From positions 1 through 17,022 of the forward strand of contig DATEDC010000203.1 of assembly GCA_035286585.1 (NCBI GenBank): a DNA stretch of 17,022 nucleotides, read 5' to 3'. A program made the translations under genes and the position numbers. Below, piece by piece: positions 7,177 through 12,969 of the stretch. The notes below the pieces were generated by a model, which saw only the letters and a program-made list of their open reading frames with translations, was not told the DNA's origin and did no database searches. The DNA comes from DSOS01 sp035286585. GTDB taxonomy: Bacteria; Chloroflexota; Anaerolineae; Anaerolineales; UBA4823. Numbering within the stretch: position 1 is the stretch's first letter; every line of letters starts with the position of its first letter.

Positions 7177-7425
7177 ATGCTGCGCCGGCGTGCCGCCTGG
7201 TGGAGCGCGCTGATCATCGCCCTGACCTGGGAGATCTGCACCTGGGCTTTTACATGGTACCTGAATAGCAGGCTGGCAAAATACGAGTTTGTGTACGGTT
7301 CCCTTTCCGCCATCGTCGCTCTGCTCCTGTGGTTCTTTCTGATCAGTTGGCTGCTTTTATTTGGCGCCTACCTGACCGCTACCATCGGAAAACCCGGTAA
7401 GACAGACCCGGCAGGGACAGGATAA
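7177..7425 (+). pseudogene. C-terminal remnant of a YihY/BrkB family membrane protein
   Basis: 82 residues with two TM helices. The stretch FTWYLNSRLAKYEFVYGSLS, continuing AIVALLLWFFLISWLLLFGAYL, matches the conserved C-terminal end of YihY/BrkB proteins (usually SxYNxTYGSLGAVIxLLLWLYLS...LLGAEL). Full-length members have about 280-400 residues and six TM helices; here only the last part exists. The ATG has no clear SD and stands one codon after the stop of the phosphatase gene, in the same frame. Its last bases contain the RBS of the Ppx gene. It may be a relic left by a deletion, or a small retained membrane protein; the intact frame keeps both open. Confidence 0.65.
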
Positions 7426-7428
7426 GCC

Positions 7429-8409
7429 ATGCAAAAACGCTATGCGGTAATCGAATTTGGGACACGCGGCTTGCGCTTGCTGGTGGCAGACGCTTCTCCA
7501 GCAGGCATCAGCCAGGTAGTTTATTCTACCGGTGGGTTGGGTGCATTAGGCCGCAGTCTGGATGCAGACGGCAATCTTTCATTAGAAGCGATCGCAAGCG
7601 CCCGTGCTCAAGCAGAGGCTTACGTCAGGTCTGCCTCCGAACAGGGCGCCGAGCAGATCAGCGCCTTTGCCACCCAGGCCGTGCGTGCTGCCAGGAACCA
7701 GGCGGATTTTCTGGCCGCGTTGGAGCCGGTGTGTGCCGTCCAGGTACTGGATATGGAGCAGGAGGCAGTGCTCTCCTTCCTGGCGACAGTGGAGGCTTTC
7801 CACCACACCCTGCGCCCTGGCGAAATGGCCCTGGTCATCGACCAGGGCGGCGGCAGTCTGGAGCTGGCCTGCGGCGGGCTGCACGCCGAGGGGACGGTCG
7901 TGCTGCGCGGCTACGATTCACTTCAGCTTGGGACCGTGGAGCTGACCCGCCAGTTCGCCCAGGCTGACAGCCTGCGGGAAGGATTCGAACGCGCTGCCCA
8001 GCTCGTGCAGGCAGAATTAAGCCACCATGTACCTTTCCCCAGCCTGGTCGGCAGCCCCCCCGCCCAAGTCTACGGGCTGGGCAGCGCCATCACCACCCTG
8101 GCGCAGCGCCTACCTGGCGGCGAGCCGGGGCGCAAATCGCTCAAGTGGCTGCACGGACGCTTCATCCCCCGCGAGACGATCGGCGAGCTGATCCAGCGCA
8201 CCGACCGCGAGCTGGACACGCCAAAAGGGAAGCTGGGCGAGCGAGTAGGCGTGGACGGCGATCTCTCGACACTACTCGGCGGGATGCTTTCGTACCATTA
8301 CATCCTGGAGAAGTATAAGGCGCGCGGCATCACAGTCAACCGCCACGGCTTGCGCTACGGCGTTTTGTTAGCGCAGGCAGGGTTTCCTTACCAGATCGAG
8401 CTGGGCTGA
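7429..8409 (+). CDS. Ppx/GppA family phosphatase
   Basis: 326 residues of the ASKHA (actin-like) fold. Visible family motifs are VIEFGTRGLRLLVAD (phosphate loop 1), SAFATQAVRAARNQADFL, LDMEQEAVLSFLAT with the catalytic Glu region, VIDQGGGSLELA (phosphate loop 2), YGLGSAITTLA and NRHGLRYGVLL. The length fits single-module Ppx/GppA proteins without the C-terminal HD domain of E. coli GppA. It would remove terminal phosphate from polyphosphate or convert pppGpp to ppGpp; sequence alone does not decide. ACAGGA lies about 7 bases before the ATG, inside the end of the YihY remnant. It is last in the five-gene run. Confidence 0.9.
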   Translation: MQKRYAVIEFGTRGLRLLVADASPAGISQVVYSTGGLGALGRSLDADGNLSLEAIASARAQAEAYVRSASEQGAEQISAFATQAVRAARNQADFLAALEPVCAVQVLDMEQEAVLSFLATVEAFHHTLRPGEMALVIDQGGGSLELACGGLHAEGTVVLRGYDSLQLGTVELTRQFAQADSLREGFERAAQLVQAELSHHVPFPSLVGSPPAQVYGLGSAITTLAQRLPGGEPGRKSLKWLHGRFIPRETIGELIQRTDRELDTPKGKLGERVGVDGDLSTLLGGMLSYHYILEKYKARGITVNRHGLRYGVLLAQAGFPYQIELG

Positions 8410-8430
8410 GGCGTGTGTGCAAACTCAATT

Positions 8431-8500
8431 TGTCATGCTGAGCAGAGCGAAGCATCCTGGCTTTAGTAATTTGAGACTATCCGCTACGATCAGTGTGACA
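8431..8500. repeat. Degraded miniature inverted-repeat element
   Basis: Ends TGTCATGCTGA (8431-8441) and TCAGTGTGACA (8490-8500) are inverted copies with 9 of 11 matches. The inner AGCAGAGCGAAGCATCCTGG resembles the dispersed tgtcatgctgagcgaagcgaagcatc elements found in many environmental genomes. It lies between the Ppx gene and the Met-rich gene's promoter. Confidence 0.5.
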
Positions 8501-8554
8501 TTCCTGGACTCAGTTAATCGGCGCTAACTGCGAACGAGAACCAGCTCAACCATT

Positions 8555-8609
8555 CTTTACACAAACTTTAAGCTGGCTTTATGCTCCCTTCAATCCCTTG
8601 CGCTATACT
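8555..8609 (+). promoter_or_regulatory. Promoter with four 11-bp-spaced CTTTA operator half-sites
   Basis: CTTTA occurs at 8555, 8566 and 8577 and CTTCA at 8588, each exactly 11 bases apart. The -10 TATACT begins at 8604, 16 bases after the start of the last half-site. There is no proper -35, as expected for an activator-dependent promoter. OmpR/PhoB-type regulators bind direct repeats at this period just upstream of the -10. The same layout recurs at 11530-11584. Confidence 0.8.
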
Positions 8610-8685
8610 GCCCAGTATAAACCGGCAGAAGTCGGTAAGCCAAAGTGGCATACGACAATATGTATACGCAAAGGAGATATCTATC

Positions 8686-9552
8686 ATGAGTAACACCCTC
8701 AAGATCACATTGATCGTCAGCGGAATTATCATTGCCGCAGCGCTCCTCCTGGCAGCGGGTTTCCTACTCGGTCGCCTGGGTTGGTGGGCGAGCGGTATTG
8801 GACCGGGCTGGATGATGGGCTGGCAGTCCAATACCCCTGCGGGGCAATCTGGCTGGATAGGCCCCGGCATGATGGGGGGCTATTCCCAACGCGGGGGAAC
8901 GCCTCGCCTCGGGGAATCCTGGGGACACATGGGAGCCGGCATGATGGGCGGCTATTGGGGCGGCGGGCAATCGCAGGCGGAACCGCTCTCCCTGGATCAG
9001 GCTCAGGAGGCTGTGGCAAATTTCCTGGCTGATTATGGGAACGAAGGCTTCGTAAACGAAGACCTTGTGATCGAGGAGATCATGATCTTCGACAACCACG
9101 CCTACGCTGTGATCTCTGAAGAAAGCACCGGAATCGGCGCCATGGAGGTGCTGGTAGATCCGCTGACTCTTCAGGTCTATCCCGAGCATGGGCCGAACAT
9201 GATGTGGAATTTGAAATACGGCATGATGTCCGCAAATGGTGGTCCTAGCATGATGGGATCGGGTATGATGGGCGGCTCCTGGCGCGGTTACCCCAGCCAG
9301 GGGGCAGAGGTATCCGCTGAGATGTCCGTCAGCCCGGAGCAGGCTGTGGAGGCCGCGCAGGCTTACCTGGACCGCAATCTGCCCGGAGTGCAGGTCGAGG
9401 AGCACGCCGACCGTTTCTACGGCTACTACACTCTGCACACCCTGCAGGATGGTAAGGTGAGCGGTATGTTGAGCGTGAATGGTTTCTCCCGGCAGGTATT
9501 CCTGCACACCTGGCACGGGGATTTCATCGAAATGAGCGCCTCATCAAGATGA
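8686..9552 (+). CDS. Met/Gly-rich membrane-anchored protein, probably copper-binding
   Basis: 288 residues from the ATG at 8686, with AAAGGAG 10 bases upstream. One TM helix spans about 6-28, leaving the rest outside. Met-Met pairs in Gly-rich context recur (GWMMGW, GPGMMGGY, GAGMMGGY, NMMWN, YGMMS, PSMMGSGMMGG), as in copper(I)-binding segments. Two similar domains follow these segments: LSLDQAQEAVANFLADYG...AYAVISEES and VSPEQAVEAAQAYLDR...GYYTLHTLQDG, both with a PepSY-like helix-then-strands layout. Expression is probably controlled by the response regulator encoded next, through the repeated half-sites in its promoter. The gene ends in a short tandem duplication over the stop codon. Copper binding is inference from composition and context. 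Confidence 0.8.
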   Translation: MSNTLKITLIVSGIIIAAALLLAAGFLLGRLGWWASGIGPGWMMGWQSNTPAGQSGWIGPGMMGGYSQRGGTPRLGESWGHMGAGMMGGYWGGGQSQAEPLSLDQAQEAVANFLADYGNEGFVNEDLVIEEIMIFDNHAYAVISEESTGIGAMEVLVDPLTLQVYPEHGPNMMWNLKYGMMSANGGPSMMGSGMMGGSWRGYPSQGAEVSAEMSVSPEQAVEAAQAYLDRNLPGVQVEEHADRFYGYYTLHTLQDGKVSGMLSVNGFSRQVFLHTWHGDFIEMSASSR

Positions 9553-9570
9553 GCGTCTCATCAAGATGAG
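9532..9570. repeat. 17-bp tandem duplication across the stop codon
   Basis: The unit atgagcgcctcatcaag (9532-9548) is followed directly by atgagcgtctcatcaag (9549-9565, one difference) and a partial third copy atgag. The TGA stop (9550-9552) of the Met-rich gene lies in the second copy. Each unit contributes the small palindrome CTCATCAAGATGAG. Confidence 0.75.
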
Positions 9571-9603
9571 TGCCGAAGATTAGATTTTCTGGTCCATCTC
9601 CGG

Positions 9604-9619
9604 TAAAATAAGTATACTT
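9604..9619 (+). promoter_or_regulatory. Candidate promoter of the two-component system
   Basis: TAAAAT (9604-9609) and TATACT (9613-9618) are the only good -10 candidates between the Met-rich gene and the response regulator. The -35 regions are weak. The perfect 10-bp palindrome AAGTATACTT (9610-9619) covers the second box. Read-through from 8604 is an alternative. Confidence 0.35.
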
Positions 9620-9629
9620 GCAGACCACA

Positions 9630-9660
9630 TGCGAACCCGGCGCAGCCGCCGGGTGTCGCA
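9630..9660 (+). promoter_or_regulatory. Leader hairpin just before the response regulator RBS
   Basis: ACCCGGCG (9635-9642) pairs with CGCCGGGT (9647-9654) over the loop cagc. TGCGA (9630-9634) then pairs with TCGCA (9656-9660) around one bulged G. This 13-bp GC-rich stem is followed by ttcttt and, 7 bases on, by the RBS CAGGAG (9668-9673). It could act as an attenuator or insulate the RBS. Confidence 0.6.
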
Positions 9661-9679
9661 TTCTTTACAGGAGAATGAT

Positions 9680-10366
9680 GTGTCCAAAGCCAAGATCCTG
9701 GTCATTGACGATGAGCCCAGCATCACCCGGCTGGTGAGCGCCTACCTGCAGCCAGAAGGTTACACCGTATACACTGCTGCAGATGGCGAGGCAGGGCTGC
9801 AAGCTGCCCGGGCTTACAAACCCGAATTGGTCCTCCTGGATATCATGCTGCCGGGCATGGATGGCCTCGAGCTGCTCACCCGCCTGCGCCGCGAGTCGAA
9901 TGTGTACGTGATCCTCCTGACCGCCAAAACCGAAGAGACGGATAAAATCGTCGGGCTGTCGGTGGGCGCAGATGATTATGTCACCAAGCCCTTCAGCCCG
10001 CGCGAGCTGGTGGCGCGCATCAAAGCCGCCCTGCGCCGCCTGCAGAGCGGCAGCGGTCCGGCCTCCGGGGGCGTGTTATCCTTCCGTCGGATCCGCATCG
10101 ACCTTGACAGCCGCCAGGTGTGGGTAGACGACCAGGCAATCGAGTTGACCGCCATGGAATTCGACCTGTTGAAAGCGCTGGCCGAATATCCTGGGCGGGT
10201 GTTTAGCCGGGAGCAGCTGTTGGAAAAAGTCTGGGGCCACGAATACTATGGTGAGATACGCGTTGTAGACGTGCATATCGGTCATATCCGCCAAAAACTG
10301 GGCGACGAGAACCTGATTGCTACAGTGCGCGGGGTCGGCTACCGATTCCAGGACGAGGTGCAGTAA
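9680..10366 (+). CDS. OmpR/PhoB-family response regulator
   Basis: 228 residues. The GTG at 9680 is chosen because CAGGAG ends 6 bases before it; two ATGs at 9675 and 9678 are out of frame. The receiver has Asp10/Asp11, phosphoacceptor Asp54 (LLDIMLPG), Thr81 and Lys103 (TKPF). The winged-helix DNA-binding domain (about 132-226) has LTAMEFDLLKALAEYPGRVFSREQLLEKVWG and the end VRGVGYRF. It overlaps the kinase start by one base (TAATG). The 11-bp direct repeats upstream of the flanking genes are its most likely binding sites. Met-rich partners suggest a copper-type stimulus, but phosphate control is possible because PhoB-type sites share the layout and phosphatases lie upstream. Confidence 0.93.
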   Translation: MSKAKILVIDDEPSITRLVSAYLQPEGYTVYTAADGEAGLQAARAYKPELVLLDIMLPGMDGLELLTRLRRESNVYVILLTAKTEETDKIVGLSVGADDYVTKPFSPRELVARIKAALRRLQSGSGPASGGVLSFRRIRIDLDSRQVWVDDQAIELTAMEFDLLKALAEYPGRVFSREQLLEKVWGHEYYGEIRVVDVHIGHIRQKLGDENLIATVRGVGYRFQDEVQ

Positions 10367-11526
10367 TGTCCGCTTTAATTCGCCGTCACCTGGGGATAAA
10401 AATCTTCATTTCCTACCTGGCCGTTATCCTGGTAGGAGTCATCGTGCTGCTCAGCGCCTCGGAATTCTCCGTTCCTAGCGCCTTCGACCGGCACATGGCT
10501 GATATGCAAACCATGATGAATACCGGCATGGGCGGGGCGATGATGGACACAGATTTATTCACCAGCTTTCGCTTCGCCGTAAACGAAGCGCTGGTGATTG
10601 GCACCCTGGCTTCAATGCTGGCAGCTATTTTGGTCAGCCTGTTCGTAGCCCGCCAGGTGGTCGCTCCTGTGCGCGCCATGATGCTCGCCAGCCAGCGTAT
10701 TGCCGAGGGGCATTATGACGAACGCGTGCAGGTAAAAGCCCGCGGCGAAATGCTCGAAACGGATGAATTAGACCAACTGGCACTCAGCTTCAACCGCATG
10801 GCAGACACGTTGGAAAAAATCGAGGCGATGCGCCGCCAGTTAATCGCGGATGTCACCCACGAGCTGCGCACCCCACTGACCAGCATTAAAGGCTACATGG
10901 AAGGGCTGATGGACGGCGTGCTGGCAGCAGACCTGGATACTTTTAAAGCTGTTTATCAGGAAGCCGACCGCCTCACCCGCCTGGTGGACGACCTGCAGGA
11001 GCTCAGCCGGGTGGAAGCCGGTGCATACACATTGAATCCCAGACCCATCACCGTTGCAGCTTTGGCTTCTGTGCTGGTCGATCGCCTGGGTCGCCAGTTC
11101 GAAGAGAAGGGAGTGGGGTTGGCTGTGGATATATCTCCTGATCTGCCGCCCGTGCTGGCGGACGAGGATCGTATCGGTCAGGTGTTGCTCAACCTGGTCG
11201 GCAATGCCCTGCAGTATACTCCCCCTGGCGGTCGGGTGAGGCTCTCTGCCCGCCTGGAAAACCGCCAGGTGCATGTCTCCATCAGCGATACGGGTATGGG
11301 TATCGCTCCAGAACACCTGGCGCACATTTTTACCCGCTTTTATCGGGCAGATAAGTCTCGCTCGCGCCCGGGCGGCGGCAGCGGCATTGGGCTAACTATC
11401 GCCAAACACCTGGTGGAAGCCCATGGCGGGCGCATTTGGGCAAGGAGTCCGGGCACACATCAGGGCAGCACCTTCACCTTCACCCTGCCCGCAGCCTCCA
11501 AAACCGATAAGTCAACCGTGCTCTAA
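10366..11526 (+). CDS. Sensor histidine kinase with Met-rich sensor loop
   Basis: 386 residues. TM1 is about 11-31 and TM2 about 74-95. Between them lies a short loop of about 42 residues with His43 and seven Met between 44 and 60 (HMADMQTMMNTGMGGAMM), a composition suited to binding Cu(I) or Ag(I). HAMP follows (about 96-150), then HisKA with phosphoacceptor His165 (ADVTHELRTPL), and HATPase_c with NLVGNALQYTPPGG, DTGMGI and GGGSGIGL. All catalytic boxes are present. The loop is too short for a PAS or Cache sensor, so direct metal binding is the simplest model; that is inference. It is translationally coupled to the response regulator. Confidence 0.93.
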   Translation: MSALIRRHLGIKIFISYLAVILVGVIVLLSASEFSVPSAFDRHMADMQTMMNTGMGGAMMDTDLFTSFRFAVNEALVIGTLASMLAAILVSLFVARQVVAPVRAMMLASQRIAEGHYDERVQVKARGEMLETDELDQLALSFNRMADTLEKIEAMRRQLIADVTHELRTPLTSIKGYMEGLMDGVLAADLDTFKAVYQEADRLTRLVDDLQELSRVEAGAYTLNPRPITVAALASVLVDRLGRQFEEKGVGLAVDISPDLPPVLADEDRIGQVLLNLVGNALQYTPPGGRVRLSARLENRQVHVSISDTGMGIAPEHLAHIFTRFYRADKSRSRPGGGSGIGLTIAKHLVEAHGGRIWARSPGTHQGSTFTFTLPAASKTDKSTVL

Positions 11527-11529
11527 AAG

Positions 11530-11584
11530 CTTTACGGAATCTTTATCAACGCTTCAAACGGCCTTCAAGCTGCCCTGCTATCAT
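11530..11584 (+). promoter_or_regulatory. Second promoter with four 11-bp-spaced half-sites
   Basis: CTTTA at 11530 and 11541 and CTTCA at 11552 and 11563 keep an exact 11-base period. The -10 TATCAT begins at 11579, again 16 bases after the start of the last half-site. The layout is the same as at 8555-8609. It would drive the SHOCT gene 107 bp downstream. Confidence 0.78.
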
Positions 11585-11690
11585 GGGTGCATGCTGGGTC
11601 AGGCTCTCTGGGAGTTGCCGTGGAGAGCCAGCAGTCCATCCCGGCGATTCCCAACGGACCGGTATTTACCGCAAAGAAGGAGTGTGAGCT

Positions 11691-11918
11691 ATGATGTTTG
11701 GTTTCGGCATTATAGGAATTATCATCATGCTGCTTTTTTGGGTGGCGCTCATTTTCATCGCTGTCTGGCTGGTCAAATCCTTGTTTGGGACGAAAGATCT
11801 GACCCGGCCACCCTCGCCGAACCAGGCCCACAACGCCAGGGAAATCCTCGACCAACGCTACGCACGCGGTGAGCTGACTCGCGAGCAATACGAACTGATG
11901 AAATCCGATCTCGGTTGA
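11691..11918 (+). CDS. One-TM SHOCT domain small protein
   Basis: 75 residues, with AAGGAG 9 bases before the ATG. A TM helix spans about 4-29 and is followed by a short linker. The C-terminal SHOCT motif (about 47-74) reads AREILDQRYARGELTREQYELM. SHOCT domains are short oligomerisation or targeting modules often attached to small membrane proteins near heavy-metal systems. The gene has its own promoter with the four half-sites, so it is probably a member of the same regulon as the Met-rich gene. Molecular role unknown. Confidence 0.87.
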   Translation: MMFGFGIIGIIIMLLFWVALIFIAVWLVKSLFGTKDLTRPPSPNQAHNAREILDQRYARGELTREQYELMKSDLG

Positions 11919-11927
11919 ATCCGAGAT
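11908..11927 (+). terminator. Weak hairpin over the SHOCT gene's stop
   Basis: ATCTCGG (11908-11914) pairs with CCGAGAT (11921-11927) across a 6-base loop that contains the TGA. There is no T-run after it, so termination is doubtful. Confidence 0.3.
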
Positions 11928-11970
11928 TAAAGTCGGGAAGATATAACATAAATTAGATGATAAATATCAC

Positions 11971-11998
11971 TTTATCAATTTCCGCTTGTGGGTAGAAT
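11971..11998 (+). promoter_or_regulatory. Candidate promoter of the CuA redox operon
   Basis: TTTATC (11971-11976) and TAGAAT (11993-11998) are 16 bases apart, 50 bp before the ATG at 12048. Only one CTTTA half-site is present here, so the four-site operator of the neighbouring regulon is missing. Confidence 0.35.
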
Positions 11999-12047
11999 TA
12001 CAGCCAGGAACACAGGATTACCCTGAGAAAGGTGCCTCCCAGACATC

Positions 12048-12500
12048 ATGCGAATCTCGCCTCGTCGCTTAGCCGCCCCAACGATTCTGCTGCCTCTGTT
12101 GTTATCACTCATCCTCTCCGCTTGCAGCTCTGGCTCCGTTGACTCCCAACCCACGATAAAGCTCTACCCGTTGGATAAATTGCCGTCCGACGTCCAGTCC
12201 GCCCCTGCTACGGTCCAGCAAGCATACCAGTTTGCCGTCGCCAACCCTGAAATCATGACCCAGATACCCTGTTACTGCGGCTGCGGCGCGATGGGCCACA
12301 CCTCCAATTATGCCTGTTATGTCTCCGCAGGACAGTCCGATGGCTCGGTGGTCTACGACGCTCACGCCCTGGGCTGCTCGATTTGTGTGGACATCACCCT
12401 GGATACGATGCGCTTGACGAAAGAGGGCGAAACTGTCCAGCAGATCAAGACCTACATCGACGAAACCTATTCACCCTACGGCCCCTCCAACATGCCCTAA
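12048..12500 (+). CDS. PCYCGC-motif lipoprotein
   Basis: 150 residues. The N-terminus is a lipoprotein signal with lipobox LSAC (Cys26), so it would be anchored on the outer face of the membrane. The family motif PCYCGC is at 74-79, followed by HTSNYACY (Cys90) and LGCSICVD (Cys110, Cys113); six Cys and His84 are available for metal or disulfides. Such PCYCGC proteins (PF13798-like) are of unknown function and common in Gram-positive-type envelopes. The first gene of the redox group, it has only a weak, distant RBS (AAAGGTG). Its place directly before a CuA cupredoxin suggests copper delivery or thiol chemistry, which is inference. Confidence 0.87.
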   Translation: MRISPRRLAAPTILLPLLLSLILSACSSGSVDSQPTIKLYPLDKLPSDVQSAPATVQQAYQFAVANPEIMTQIPCYCGCGAMGHTSNYACYVSAGQSDGSVVYDAHALGCSICVDITLDTMRLTKEGETVQQIKTYIDETYSPYGPSNMP

Positions 12501-12522
12501 GCGAAAGCATCGCAGAGCCGAG

Positions 12523-12969
12523 ATGATCCGTTGGAAAAAAATCACCTTCTGGGGGTTGATTGCCAGCCTGGGGCTGGGTTTTTCTCTTGCCCCACTGCCC
12601 GCGCGGGCCAATAGCGGAGCTCACAAAGTGTTCACCCTGCAGGCTAAACGGTATGCATTTTGGCCGGCGGTGCTGGTGGTAAATCCCGGCGACCGGGTGA
12701 CCATCGAGCTGATTCCCCAGGATGTCGTCCATGGTCTTTCCATCGACAATTACGACCTGAACATGACCGCCGATCCCGGGCAAACAACCTCCCTGACCTT
12801 CATCGCCGGGCAGCCCGGTTCATACACCATGCGCTGCTCGGTGACCTGTGGAGCGATGCATCCCTTTATGATTGGCAGGCTGCAGGTCGGGCAAAATGAT
12901 TTGCTCTGGCGCGCTGCGGGGCTGGCGCTCCTGGCTGCGGTTGCGGGTATATTCTGGAGGCGGGTATGA
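12523..12969 (+). CDS. Membrane-anchored CuA-type cupredoxin
   Basis: 148 residues. A signal peptide (about 1-29, ending ARA) precedes a single cupredoxin domain (30-122); a C-terminal TM helix (about 128-146, ending in WRRV) anchors it. The binuclear CuA ligand set is present: His70 (VVHGLSI), then Cys105, Cys109, His113 and Met116 in CSVTCGAMHPFM, the C-x3-C-x3-H-x2-M spacing of cytochrome oxidase subunit II and N2O reductase. The glutamate of COX2 between the cysteines is Val; it binds through its backbone, so the site can still form. No subunit II TM hairpin is present. Likely role: one-electron carrier outside the membrane. It overlaps the next gene by 4 bp. Confidence 0.88.
   Translation: MIRWKKITFWGLIASLGLGFSLAPLPARANSGAHKVFTLQAKRYAFWPAVLVVNPGDRVTIELIPQDVVHGLSIDNYDLNMTADPGQTTSLTFIAGQPGSYTMRCSVTCGAMHPFMIGRLQVGQNDLLWRAAGLALLAAVAGIFWRRV

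Noticed and set aside
8800..9290. Repeated Met/Gly codons as a CRISPR or DNA tandem array
   Set aside because: Units are irregular in spacing and sequence; repetition is at the amino-acid level.
11970..11974. CTTTA before the redox operon as a member of the four-site regulon
   Set aside because: Only one half-site; positions 11 bases up and down do not match, and the distance to the -10 differs.
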